From Panicum virgatum (taxonomy: Eukaryota; Streptophyta; Magnoliopsida; Poales; Poaceae): DNA of 64,000 nt. The position numbers and the translations under genes are program-made. How positions within the stretch are numbered: the stretch's first letter is position 1; each line of letters begins with the position of its first letter. This document shows positions 1-10,703 of this stretch, piece by piece. The notes under the pieces were generated by a model. It saw only the letters and a program-made list of their open reading frames with translations, did not search any database and was not told where the DNA came from. Where the stretch lies: positions 8,687,015 to 8,751,014 of the forward strand of contig NC_053146.1 in the NCBI RefSeq assembly GCF_016808335.1, written 5' to 3'.

Positions 1-210
1 GAGGATGCAGTACATCAGGAAATTACCATTCATATATACGAGGGATCGGAAGTGAAATGCTCCAATGCGCACCTGCTCGCTTGAATCGATAACCATCCAC
101 CAGATGAACGGGAGAAGCTCTCACTCGCCATGGTGCATATATAGTAGCAACTAGCAAGCGCTACCAGCAAAAATGGAGACCGTGTCAAAGAATGGCATGC
201 AAATGGCGTA

Positions 211-232
211 TGGGAATGGGATGCGTTGGGGG
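211..232 (+). promoter_or_regulatory. miR2118-like target site (isolated)
   Basis: By eye, 15 of 22 positions match the complement of grass miR2118 as I recall it, with core GGGAATGGGATGCGTTGGG. It shares the T at site position 12 with the cluster at 42.7-52.2 kb but stands alone at the window edge, so it could be the margin of another cluster or chance. Confidence 0.3.
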
Positions 233-610
233 AAAAAAGGAGAAAAATTGTTGTATCTTGAGACAGCGCTGGAGGATTGATCAAGCGAATTCTTTGCAAC
301 AGCTCCACCTCATGAACAACCAAGAGCACAAGCGATCCCAACTCCTACCAACTTTTGTGTAGGGCTGGATATCAAGCCGAGCTGAGCTATACCAATAAGC
401 AGAAATAGCAGCTCGGCTTGGCTCATTTGTAGCTCGAGCCAGCTCAATGGACCAAGCTGTAAGCATGTGACTGAAGCAGGATCTCTGTTTTAGAAAAAAA
501 AAACTATATCTTCAGATTCCTGTGTTGCAACCGCGAAAAAAAAGCATTATATCAAAGACAGAGGGGTCGAAACTTGATTTCCACAAGTTAAGACCTGGAG
601 CAAAGAAATT

Positions 611-844
611 TCAATCAACAAGAAACCAACTTGCAAACTGGTGGCAATAATCAGCCATAACCACAAGGATGAAGAATCCGATGTGCAGAACAAACAAGGG
701 ATCGGAAGACCCCGTTGCCAAAAACATGCTACCATACAGTGTATTGTAGAGCAATACCTTGCAAAGGACCATGTAGACAAACGATGGAAAAGCTGACGAC
801 TTAGAGCATGGGCAATAGTTACGCCGACTGCCGGCTAGATGCAT
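611..844 (-). other. Unrecognised hydrophobic reading frame
   Basis: An ATG-started frame of 77 codons holds two strongly hydrophobic stretches (words such as LLYNTLYGSMFLA and VLHIGFFILVVMADY), as in a membrane-protein exon. I do not recognise the family. The frame sits beside a 26-bp direct repeat and transposon DNA, so a decayed gene fragment or chance are both possible. Confidence 0.2.
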
Positions 845-867
845 GCCATGATGATGATGGGTCCCAC

Positions 868-1436
868 CACTACAAGAAAAATGGTCTTTCGTCCCTGTAT
901 GTTAGCACCGGTCATTATTTGGTCCGGTACTAAAGTTGGCATGAAGCAATTTTAGTACCGGGTCAAAATTTGTAAGCCATCGAAGTCATTTTAGTACCCG
1001 TTCATAACACCACCCGGTACTAAAAGTCACATTTTAGTACCGGTTGGTGTTTCGATCCGGTACTAAAATGGCGCAGTCATTTAGTTCCGGTCAATGGCAC
1101 TGACCGGTACTAAAGGGTGACATTTAGTACCGGTCGGCGTCTTTGGTCCGGTACTAAATAGGCCTCTATGGTTACTTCAAAAAGAAAGCATCTCGTACTT
1201 AGTCATATGTGGTGCACAGCTTGAATGGTAAGAAACCTACACGTGAGGTTAGAGGTTGTGGGTTCGAATCCTCATAACCACATGCATTTTTTCTTCTCTG
1301 ATGACACATTTAATACCGGTTGAATCGACCGGTACTAACTTGGCACTCATTTAGTACCGGAGTGGGTGTACCGGTTGGGACATCCGGTACTAAAGGGGTC
1401 TCCCAACCGGTGCTAAAGCCCATTTTTCTAGCAGTG
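868..1436. mobile_element. Non-autonomous CACTA element, 569 bp, TSD CAC
   Basis: The element begins CACTACAAGAAAAATGG and ends CCATTTTTCTAGCAGTG, giving imperfect terminal inverted repeats, and is flanked by CAC at 865-867 and 1437-1439. Subterminal copies of GGTACTAAA and TTTAGTACCGG occur in both orientations, as expected of transposase-binding repeats in En/Spm elements. No transposase is encoded. The centre carries a tRNA-like segment (1209-1281). Confidence 0.85.
1209..1281 (+). other. tRNA-like module inside the CACTA element
   Basis: This 73-nt segment has a Pol III box B (GGTTCGAATCC), a 5-bp anticodon-like stem AACCT/AGGTT closing a 7-nt loop (ACACGTG), and acceptor-like ends where GTGGT pairs with ACCAC. 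The T stem is mostly unpaired and position 33 is C instead of U. It is therefore a degenerate tRNA-derived sequence, not a tRNA gene. A related copy lies in the CACTA at 41778-42341. Confidence 0.5.
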
Positions 1437-2319
1437 CACTGGCTCATCCAATAGCAGTGAGGAAAAGGCTTTTCCGCCCGCTTCAGCCGGTGCATGTTGA
1501 AACGACGGAAAAGCTGACGACTTAGGCGTGTGTCGTAGAGGTCTGTCATCTATTGCTCAAACGAAAAAACAAAGCGCAGCGGTGGCCATGCGCTCGATCG
1601 ATAGCAAAGAGGACGGATCGATGTGCTCGATGGAGACGACAGGGGCGAGCTAGAAATGCTCACCAGGAGAGGGGCGAGTGGGGGCACCGCGCCACCGCCT
1701 GCCTGCTACGAGACATAGGGAGCCGTGACGGGGATAATCAGGCAGTCGGATGGGGATTGCATCGTTAGCGTTAGCACTGGAGACTTAGAACGGATATTGG
1801 GCTGGGCCTGTCTATTGGGCTGATGGCCTGCTAGCCTTGGGAGTCACTGATGGCGCGGACGACGGAGCCCAAGATCCCAAACTCAAAGGCGCACCTCGGC
1901 AACACAACAGTTTCGAACGGCAAGCTAGCTTACAGGCCTTGCCGCCTTGCCGTCATTAGTCACCGAAGTTTCCGGAACGATGGATCGACGAACGAGGAAC
2001 ACAATTTGGGATGCATTCTTCCATGGAAATTTCATTTTCCCAGAATGTATCCTAATTTTTGGCCTACGGGAACGAAAACATTCCCCTGTTCCGCGTTCCC
2101 GGAACGTGGAACGCAGGTGACTATGGTGGCATGGCAATAGATATATTTGCTCTATGTTCCAGACTCAAGCTCAAGCTAAAATTTCTGATGTGTCCCAAAC
2201 CCATTATATATAAATCTCTTTTAGGGTCAGTGTGGGTCACCAATGAATTCCTAATAATGTCATGCTACTCAGTCATCCACCCAGTTTATTTGGCAGTAGG
2301 TTTAGTCAAGCCATTCGAT
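1437..2319. other. No gene recognised
   Basis: Short frames occur but match no family I know. The stretch 1960-2120 is rich in GGAACG/CGTTCC words and may be transposon-derived; I find no ends for it. Confidence 0.4.
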
Positions 2320-2483
2320 CAGGGGCGAAGCTAGAACTGAATCGAGGGGGGTGCCCTGTCTATGGTTGTGCTACTAGCTCTATGATTTATGAAGTGAAAA
2401 TCTGATGATTAACACTGAGTTTTCGTTTTGGTGTGGGTGCCCAGGCACCCCCCCCCCCCACACACAATCTAGCTCCGCCCCTG
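2320..2483. mobile_element. hAT MITE, 164 bp, TSD CATTCGAT
   Basis: The left end is CAGGGGCGAAGCTAG and the right end, read on the minus strand, is CAGGGGCGGAGCTAG: 14 of 15 match. The 8-bp duplication CATTCGAT is perfect at 2312-2319 and 2484-2491. CAGGG termini with an 8-bp TSD are diagnostic of hAT. The interior has a C-run followed by a short CA repeat near 2450-2465. Confidence 0.9.
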
Positions 2484-2914
2484 CATTCGATGCTAAAGGA
2501 GACTTGAACTTGCTCTATTGTACTAGGAGGCATATGCAAGCGATTTTTTTGCCCCATCCAAATGATGTTATCTTTATATAGGACTGCAGCATAACTCATA
2601 AATTGAGCTTTTATGTTTCCATTGATATACCCACCGGGTTGCTAGCTACAATGACTACGCATCAGCTAGTACGTTGCTATTAAGACTTGAGAGTTGGGCA
2701 TCTATATCGCAACATGCATCTATATTGCTTCTACCTTAGCTTTTGTTTGACACATAGCCGAGTGATGGGCATGTAGAATAATGTTCAAAGATGATGTCTT
2801 GTCACCTGTTTTGAGCAATATCCCGTCATGTTGACATGGAATGCAGCAATTGACGTGTTGATTCCCTTCCCGTTTCATGCGTAGCCGGCCAGGTAGTGGT
2901 GTTGGATCAGCAGC
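2484..2914. other. No gene recognised
   Basis: AT-rich intergenic DNA between the hAT MITE and the large CACTA element. I see no coding signal or repeat structure. Confidence 0.5.
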
Positions 2915-5900
2915 CACTACTACAATTGATGAAATCAATGACGGTTCAAAAACGATTTTCGCTGGCGGTTTTACATATTTGACTGTAGAAATGGTTTCTA
3001 CCGTAGGTTCTAAACATAAGCCATCAAAAACGGTATTTTTACAGTAGGTTTAGGGTATCAACCGCCAGCATAAAATGGCACTAATTTTTACCTAAGGTTT
3101 CAAAGAGGAACCGCCATTAAAAATTTAATTTTTACCTAAAGTTTGTAATAGTAACCGCCAGCAATAATTATTTTACTTCCTCCCAAATTAAACCCTATAT
3201 CGATTAACTCTGCAACCCCTCATTTCTCTCTGTTTCTCTCTCCCAGACTCCCAGTCTTCCTCCCGCCCCGCCGCCACCAACTTTAGGCACCGCCTCCAAC
3301 CTGGGCAGCCGTGCCACCGCGTGGCTAGCCGCCAGTGCTCCTGGCTGCGCTGCTCCACACGCGGATGGAGGCGGCCTGCCGACGTGGGAGCTCCACGCGG
3401 ATGGCCAACACAGGAGCCCAAGGCGGGGCGGAGACGGTCGGTCTCAGATCCGTCGATGAGTCTCCGAGCCCCACCGGCCTCCTACCCATGCGGCCATTGG
3501 CGATGCTCAGCTGGGCCGCGGTGGCGCTCACTCTCGCGGCCACGGCACTCCAGGCCGCCGCACTGGCCCCCCTGCGTCTCTCCACCTGCTCCCGGCTCCC
3601 ATGGAAGCTCCTCCGTGAATCCAGGTGCAGCTCCTCAGGCTCTTCTTCCCAATCTCCTTCAACACATGGCCCCTTTACCCTTTCCTTGTCCCTTTCTCCT
3701 CAAAGCGCAAGATGGCAGCTCGTCCCCATGGTGTGCGGTAGCATCTTCAGGTGTGCAGGCCCTCTCTAATACGGATCCAATGACATGCCGAGGCGCTACA
3801 AGCCTAGATCTGGTGGAACACTGCATTTGGCAGGTGAGCATGGCAACTATGCAGCTGCTCTGAAATTATTGGGGAAAGCGATGTAGCAGCCATCGAAGAG
3901 AGCATGAGGGTAATTTAGCTGTCGTGAGGATTAGGAAGGGGTGCTCACAGTTTTCAAGTTGGGAGACGCATACTTGGTGCTCCTTGCTTGTTGGGGAAAT
4001 TTTGAAATGCGGAAATTTTGATGAGGGAAATTTTGAATTCCTGGTACTCACATAGGTGCTGTGTATGCAGAGTAACATGGATCCTTTGTATGTCTTACAT
4101 GGACAGCTTGGGGGTGTTATACAAATGAACTATTTTAGCTTTGACTTATTATATCTTCAGAAATTACCTAGATTGGCAACAGTTAGATTTGACTGCCATC
4201 ATCTTTATCATTAGAAACTAGAAAACTTTGGCGCGGCATTGCCGCGCCCTGCCTGTAATGGGCCAGTATTTAGGCCACCTTTTGATGGAACACACAAACT
4301 TATTTATGCACTTAGTTGTATTGCATATTGTTTCTAGTGGAATCAATCAGCTAAGGCCCTGCTTGGATAACAAATATTTTTCAGAGTTTCATATGGTTTC
4401 TAAGATAGGCTTGCTACTTAGCGTGCACAACTTTTAAGTGTTTGGTTACATGTTTAACAAACTATAGTATTGCATCCATGGTATTTTTGAAGTTTTTGGA
4501 AAACCATCAGGCATTTTTTTCCTCAAAAGGAAGCACGCCTTGTTCTGCTCTCTCTTGGCATTAGTGTTGTGAAGCATTTGCCCACCTTATTACACGAAGT
4601 ACTATTAGTATATTTCCCTAATATGATGCACTGTGCAATGCTGTGCTGTTTTGGGTACATTCATTTTGGGTTGCTAAAAATTAGCCTATTCTGATGTACC
4701 ACATATATGTAAAGTATTTGTTATATATATCAAAGCCAACTACTACCAAATGTTATTTGTGCATGAAGCTTTATTTGATTTTTCCTATGGTGGATAGATT
4801 ATATTATGTAATATGTATCTGTTCATGTAGGAAAAAAACACCCCCCTTCAAACCATCAAACTTTAACATGGTTTTCCTAAATACTGTAAAAGGTTCTTGT
4901 TTCCACAAACACAGTTTATTCCCCCTATTTAAGAAGTACAATTTCAGAAACTCTGATTTTGAAATGATTTCATATACAAGTGATTCTAAGCTTGTCTGTA
5001 ACCAGGTGAGTTGTTCTTTCTTTACTATTTTAGTGTTTGACATTGAACCGTCAGTGGACAATGAGGGCTGTGAAGTTCATTCTGACTATTTAAATTCCAC
5101 AAACACTAAATTTGTGGAGCTATGGGAAATTCAGATGATTTTTCATTTGTCCTTTACCTGCCTCATGGAATTTGATTTCAGTGTCATAATTCTTCAGTTT
5201 TTCTTCATGAAAGGACTTATTTTGTCCAATCACTTAGGCCTAAAGTACATGTCATAATGATAGAATTAGGTCTCATTGAATTAACGGGTCTTCATCTCTA
5301 CGGCATAGAAAGTGTGGTTGACCTAGGTGTTAGAGCACTTGGAAATCTAGCTGCTGGTGGCTCTAGCAACATTCAATTCTTTCTTAGAAATACTATAAAC
5401 ATCAAACTATTTTGTGATGATAATTTGTGGCTTTATATTATTATGAATGGCTATCATGTCTAGAAATGACCATAACAGGTTCAGAAAATTGAGTAGATTA
5501 CAGTAATTGAATTAATAAGTAGTGCAAAACACTGGCAAGTGACAGAAGCATAGAGCATTGCATCATTTACCTGAAAAGGGCAGGGAACCAGATCATCATT
5601 TCTCGGTATTATAACTGTATTTGAGTTTAGCACATAGGAGTACTCACATTGTTCATTGGTGATCAGTTATGTTTCTCAGCATGCACCATCAGTCATATAG
5701 TCTGTAATGGCATATAGTCTGTATTGGTGCACTATTCTCCTTATCTCTTTTGCAGAACTATGATTTATGTGTCCATGTATTTATGCATACTAGATATTGG
5801 AACAAAATAACATCTCAGTGTATTCTGAGAGGTGTAGCCATGACTTGACTGATAACCTGTCTATTGCTTTGTATTTGCACTCCAGGTCTGTGAGTTGTCG

Positions 5901-6714
5901 CCGAAGACTGGAAGACACACATAAGGCACTAGAGATTTCTAGATTGAGAACATAAGGTTGGTTGTGCATTTTCCTTCAAGTTGTCCATCTGACTTTATTT
6001 TAAAGCTGAAATCTATTCTTTAGAAATCTATCTGGTAAACCACAATTTCAGGATACAGTATAAGGTGAAGAGCCAAAATCTTCGGATGATGTTGTGGTGT
6101 ATTTTTTGGTACAGTTTATCAAGCAAGTTATTTGGTGAACATAGGCATTCAATTAGGTGGTTCATGCCCACAATTTTCTTCAGTTTTGTATCAATTGGGT
6201 GGTCAAGATATGTGACAGAGTGATATGATATGAAATGGTTGCAATGGCACATACTATGTAAATAGTTAAATACCATCTAAATTTGAAAGATTCGATTGAG
6301 CAATTATACAAGGATTGTATAATGGTTTTATTATGACAATTTTACTGGCGGTTGTTCTGTATGTGCACCAAATTGAAATAGCGCTTTGACTTTTTATAGA
6401 CGGTTGCTGACCATTTCTAATGGAGGTTCGTGTTGCAAACCTCAATTATAGATATCATTTATAATGGAGGTTCGTGTTGCAAACCTCAGTTATAGATACC
6501 ATTTATAATGGAGGTTCGTGTTCCCAACCTTAGATATATACAATTTCTAATGGAGGTTCTTTAAAACAACCGCCAGTAATAATTAATTAATACCGGCGGT
6601 TCCAAAACCGACGGTAGTAAGTGCAATTTCTATAGTCACATGAGTAATGGTGATTTGAAAACCTCCACTACAAATCCTCTAGAACCGCCAGTGATAATAC
6701 TTTTTGTAGTAGTG
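2915..6714. mobile_element. Non-autonomous CACTA (En/Spm) transposon, 3.8 kb, TSD AGC
   Basis: The left terminus CACTACTACAA and right terminus TTGTAGTAGTG are perfect 11-bp inverted repeats, flanked by AGC at 2912-2914 and 6715-6717. Both subterminal regions carry scattered GGCGGTT/AACCGCC and GGAGGTTCGTGTT repeats. No TNP2-type transposase is recognisable. A GC-rich leader-like stretch (about 3190-3860) and an AT-rich middle with short frames may be captured host DNA. One frame (5257-5463) contains VRALGNLAAGG, faintly like an armadillo repeat, which I would not call. A Helitron terminus lies inside at 4218. Confidence 0.85.
4218..4256 (-). mobile_element. Helitron 3' terminus (minus orientation)
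   Basis: On the minus strand a hairpin GGCGCGGCAATGCCGCGCC is followed by AAAGTTTT and then CTAG with T next, the classic Helitron 3' end. The element body would lie to the right, inside the CACTA. I could not place its 5' TC end. Confidence 0.5.
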
Positions 6715-6717
6715 AGC

Positions 6718-7751
6718 TCATGAGTACAAAACATCCATTCTTTTAACTAAGGAGCTTCTCCACAAAGGATGGGGATCTCCACGTCCCCCGCACAAGATCG
6801 TCCACGCCGCTCCACACCAAGTTGGAGGGTCGTTGACGTTTTCGGCGAGCCACAAAGCTCCAAGGGGTCGGCACTCCAAGATATCTTCTTTGGTTCATAA
6901 GAGAACAACATCACAAAGTCACAAAGACTTGCTTGTTCACTCTCTAAAGAGCTAACATAGCACTAACACTCTCAAATGTGTGCTAAAGACTAAAGATATG
7001 ATCAATAAGCACTTGGATGGCTTGGAGATGTTCTTGGGTGTGTTTGAGACTTGTAGCAACTCCAGCAATCTTCAAATGACCGGGGGAAGGCATATATATA
7101 GGCCACCAAGCGGAGAGAGCCGTTGGGAGCCGTTACCCAACTTTTCTGCGTGGCGTCGGATAGACCGACGGTAGGGCACCGGTTCATCCGGTCACACTGT
7201 GCCCTGAGGTAGCTGTTGAGTCTTCTGACACGTGACGTAGGAGGCACCGGATAAACCGATGGGGTGGCGTCGGTTCATCTGGTGCTCGTCGGATCATCCG
7301 GTGCTGAAGGCATCTTCGGCTGACTGCTGACGTCATTGCTCCGACGCTATACTCCGGTGCCCGTCGGATCATCCGGTGCTGAAGACTTGGCTTCGACGCG
7401 CTTGACATGCTCTCTGGTACATCCTCCGGTGATTGCTCCGACGCTCCATCTTGGCACCGTCGGATCATCTGGTGCCACTTGGCTTTTCTCCTACTAGTGC
7501 AGCAATCCGATGCCAACCGGATACTCCGGTGACCCTGCATCGGATCATCCGGTGCCACTGGTTTCAGCAGAACTTGTCCATTTCAATCTTTCTTTGAGTT
7601 TTTTCTTCGTGTTTTGCTTTGTTTGGACTTTTTGCTTCATCTATGGGATCTATTAATGTTCACTTGACAACCTCATTAGTCCCATTGATTGCGTTGTTAC
7701 TCAATCACCAAAATCACGAAACTATGACCTAATGGGGCCATGTTCCTTACA
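6718..7751 (-). mobile_element. LTR remnant with CCGGTG-type palindromes (minus strand)
   Basis: On the minus strand the sequence starts TGTAAGGAACATGGCCCC at 7751, a typical LTR start. It contains many copies of CACCGGATGATCCGACG-like words (7160-7560). A TATATATA box lies near 7090. The right boundary is clear, the left is not, and no second LTR or internal domain is present. Repeated CACCGG...CCGGTG palindromes are a known feature of Sirevirus LTRs, which favours that group. Confidence 0.55.
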
Positions 7752-8442
7752 CAGCACTTCCCTGGCCGCCATGAATGCCGGTGACCGTGGCTGCGCGGCC
7801 ACTTGCAGGTGTCCGCTAGTGGAGGTGGTGGTGCTGAGGTGACGGCGGCGTTGACGGCGCGTGCGCCAAGGCGGCAAGGCCAGGGAGAAGGTTGCGACGA
7901 GGTGGGGGACGCAGCGAAGGGCGGCACGGCGTGATGCCGGCGGCAGTGCGCGGTCCCGTCGCGGGGCCGGCGTGTCGTGTGTGCGACCCGAGCACGGCGA
8001 GGGAGGGGGCCTGGCTTCACAGGCCTGCACGCGGCAAGCTTGCAGCTGAGACGACGGCGGCGTTGATGGCGCATCCGATGAGGCGGCGAGACTGCAGCGG
8101 CGTGGGTCCGTGGCGACTGGAGAGGCATGGCATTTTGAGATTTGCTCGTGGCGTGCAGCAGCGAGAACGGAAAAGCTTTGGTTTGGTCCGCGAGAAGCTT
8201 GCATGCATGCTGCGCAGAAGTGTTGAGTGTGTGTGCAGCTCGTGCGTGTGAGAGTGCACAGATTAGAGAGAGAGAGAGCGCAAAGAAAATTGATTGACTG
8301 GAGGGAGAGAGAAGGAAATGATTAGGATCAAGCGAGAGATGGATTAGATGTAAGGGGAGTTGAGCTCAAAAGATAAATTTTGCAATAGGTTTTGAAAATA
8401 ATTTTTAACCTAGTAAATTTGGTTAATTTTACGGATGTTACA
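7752..8442 (-). mobile_element. Probable Gypsy LTR remnant (minus strand)
   Basis: The minus strand begins TGTAACATCCGTAAAATT at 8442, like the TGTGACATCC start of many grass Gypsy LTRs, then becomes GC-rich. Several overlapping frames here (7697-8259, both strands) are long only because the DNA is GC-rich; none has a recognisable domain. A short GA run lies near 8265. Confidence 0.4.
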
Positions 8443-9297
8443 TGACCCTAACTATACTTCTGTCTGTGCTTATTTACAAGATTATATGTTTTAATTGGAA
8501 CATGGAGAACCATCCAAGAAAACAGTACAACTACAATACTATATGACTCTGGTCTTGTCTGATTAATTAGAAACTCTAGTTTATGACAGTCTTACCGAAA
8601 AGACAAGAAGGGATGCATCAATGGAGTATAGCTCAGTCCTCTTTGGGTAGCAGCCTTTGCTAAGTTGTTAACTATTAGGGAGGTTTATGCTATGTTTTGG
8701 CTTGAAATCTTAGCGGATTATCATTTGTTAGAGAATCTTTGTAAAGGTCTCGTAGTGTCCCTTTGCGAACATATCTCGGAAGTGTGGTATTGTGCCTAGC
8801 TAGCACAGCGTGGTTGGGTTCAAAGTTCTTCAGAACTTTTACGCGAATTGTGGTGAAAGCGTACAACATCTGCAGAGTGTATAACTGATATATCAGCCGT
8901 CCTCACGGTTATGAACGGTTTAGACCCTCACATGATTAATAAATTTAAAGGTGGATATAAATCACATTCTTGTTATTTCTTGTGGCCTTGCTGACTACCA
9001 ATTATAAGTGTACTCACCCTTGCTTACTGCTGCTCAGAAGAGAAAGTTGCTGTGAAGTCTTTCAAACATGATGCTGAGTTCTAGGCGTACGCAACCCCCA
9101 GTCGATTGCCTGTGAAGTTTGAAGCCTTCGTTTTCAGGATAAGCTGTATAGCTCTGATAGTCTTTTAATCGTTTGTAATTCTCTTTTACATGATACTATT
9201 ACTGATCATTCACTTATAATGTCTCTATATGTATGAAATTGATCCTAGCATACATATAGTTATGCATTCGATTTTGTTCTTAAAACCGGGTGTGACA
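8443..9297 (+). mobile_element. Probable Gypsy LTR/3' UTR remnant (plus strand)
   Basis: This stretch has the words I associate with RIRE2/Retand-like grass Gypsy LTRs (AAGTGTACTCACCCTTGC, CCCCCAGTC) and closes with CCGGGTGTGACA. No coding domain is present. It abuts the oppositely oriented remnant at 7752-8442, so the junction is rearranged. Confidence 0.4.
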
Positions 9298-9717
9298 TGT
9301 TCGCGCTAATCTTTGTTTGCATGCTTGTTAATTGATCAAGGTTAATTAGTGCTAGTCCTTTTTTGAGACTCTTCATTGGCTTTTGTTAAGCTTTGCTTCT
9401 GTTTATTTTGAGATTTGCTATTCATTGTTAAATCATTATCTGTGTGGTTAAGTGAAGCTTTTGTTGATAGTTGTGCACGAGTCGATCGCTTTGCATTCAC
9501 ATCCTCTTTGTATGGAACTTTTAGCACTTTGGTAAATAATTGCTTCCGCTTTGTGCCGCTCTTTCCATCGAGCTTTTCTAACCTTTCCTAGGATGAGCTC
9601 GTCAAGAGTTGGCTCGTGTCAACTTGGTGGTTAGAAAAGAGATGTGCCGGATGTTCTCTCGGAGAATTTTCAAAGGCTCTTATTCACTTCCTTCTGGTCG
9701 CCCGTTCCGATCCCACA
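9298..9717 (+). mobile_element. 3' end of a Sirevirus-like LTR
   Basis: The stretch ends CTTCTGGTCGCCCGTTCCGA then TCCCACA, closely like the ends of the Sirevirus LTRs at 26517 and 35644. No primer-binding site follows, so it is a truncated LTR. Confidence 0.5.
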
Positions 9718-10002
9718 AATCCAAAATGACACCTTTTTTTACCTTCTTTTTTCCTGAACTCTATTGGACTCTGGTTTTGTTTCTTTGGCTTTTTAATATA
9801 TAATAACCAGTAGGGACTCTACCTCTCCTATTTCATAATTTAAAAAAAAAGTGAATCTAACAACAAACCCTTCTCAAAGCAAACGCTGGCATGCTTACAC
9901 AAATCTAACAACATTTTACAGCTCTTCGTGTGAGAAATCATGCTTCATGGACCATGACACAAATGGACCGAGTACCCTCGACCTTGATTCCTCGATTGAT
10001 TA
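9718..10002. other. Downstream flank of the DUF4220/DUF594 gene
   Basis: AT-rich DNA past the original stop codon (10003-10005, minus strand). It would hold the 3' UTR of the ancestral gene; I see no strong polyadenylation motif. Confidence 0.3.
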
Positions 10003-10459
10003 TTAGCGAACAAAGTATTGCGTGTCTTTCGGATCAGTCAACATATCTCTGTTGGCTGCGTCATGATGTGCGGTGTCCACAGGGTCTAAGAGCTGCTCCC
10101 CATGGTTGCTGCCAAGGAAGCCCGCATGAGACAGCAAAGCCCACAAGTGTGTTATGAACTCGCCGCTTCCAGCCAGATGCTCCCTATGCTTCGTTGCACT
10201 GGTGCGCGCAGCCAAGTGGAGGAGCAATCCCGTCCAGAACTTAGCCAAGTATTCCCAGAGACCTACTCTGTTTGTGCCGTACGTCTCCATCAGCTGCTTT
10301 CCAAGCCTTGTACCCATCATGGTTATGGTGTCTTTATTTTCATAGTCATCCTCAGGGCCTGGCTCAGGGTCTTCTTCATTGCCTTCTATGAAGTCTCCAG
10401 TGCCATCGTCTCCCTGGTCGTCTTCACCAGGTTCTTCATCACAGATTGTGGAGCCGTCT
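10003..10459 (-). pseudogene. Severed C-terminal DUF594 part of the DUF4220 gene
   Basis: This is the 3' end of the gene whose 5' part is 10636-12702. Read from 10459 downward in the gene's own frame it is open for 151 codons to a stop at 10003. It starts with an acidic linker rich in D, E and G. It then encodes the DUF594 signature: LGKQLME, then KFWTGLLLHLA, then KHREHLAGSGEFITHLWALL. The longest ATG-started frame is 105 codons (10003-10320). The hAT insertion with its TSD is 252 bp, a multiple of three, so both sides keep the same frame. Translation stops inside the transposon, so this part is not made unless the insert is spliced out or excised. Confidence 0.85.
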
Positions 10460-10703
10460 CAGGGTTTTTAATTCCGGTAGGGGAAAAAAATCGGAACCCA
10501 CCGATAAAACCGATATATCGGGAATATCGGGATTTTTTATTTTTATTTTTTATTTTTTATTTTTTATTTATTTTTTAATTTATTTTTTAGTATAAAAAAT
10601 ATTCATTAAATCAATTTCGGCCGATAAAAAAAATATCAGACCCCACCGATAAACCCGATATATCGGGCATATCGCGAAATTGCGGCCGATATTTCTAACC
10701 CTG
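10460..10703. mobile_element. hAT MITE, 244 bp, inserted in the coding region (TSD AGCCGTCT)
   Basis: The ends are CAGGGTT and AACCCTG, and the perfect 8-bp duplication AGCCGTCT lies at 10452-10459 and 10704-10711. The interior has CCGATATATCGGG palindromes near both ends and a T-rich low-complexity centre (10530-10590). On the minus strand it supplies the stop codon at 10636-10638 that now ends the DUF4220 frame. Confidence 0.9.

Larger units (their letters stand above)
1..867. other. No firm gene; mixed non-coding DNA
   Basis: I see no conserved protein here. A short piece starting at about 360 begins with TAGGGCTGGA and is rich in GAGCTCGGCT-like words. It resembles the left end of the hAT MITE at 14702-14957 but lacks a right end. 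A miR2118-like site (211-232) and a hydrophobic minus-strand frame (611-844) are listed separately. Confidence 0.5.
779..1525. repeat. 26-bp direct repeat pair (779-804 and 1500-1525)
   Basis: The same 26 bases, with core GGAAAAGCTGACGACTTAG and one mismatch, occur at 779-804 and 1500-1525. They bracket the CACTA element at 868-1436 and about 60 bp on each side. They are not that element's TSD, which is CAC. Confidence 0.7.

Noticed and set aside
1209..1281. Calling this a tRNA-Arg(ACG) gene
   Set aside because: The T stem is largely unpaired and U33 is missing; it is tRNA-derived sequence inside a transposon.
2000..2022. TTGGGATGCATTCTTCC resembles the miR2118 site
   Set aside because: Only the central GGGATGCAT is shared; both ends differ.
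5257..5463. Armadillo-like frame VRALGNLAAGG in the CACTA
   Set aside because: One short motif without neighbouring repeats is too little to support a captured gene.
7697..8259. GC-rich frames of 80-160 codons
   Set aside because: They lie in a Gypsy-like LTR remnant and have no recognisable domain.
8605..8632. AAGGGATGCATCAATGG resembles the miR2118 site
   Set aside because: It lies in a Gypsy remnant, matches only about 11 contiguous bases, and lacks the 5' part of the motif.
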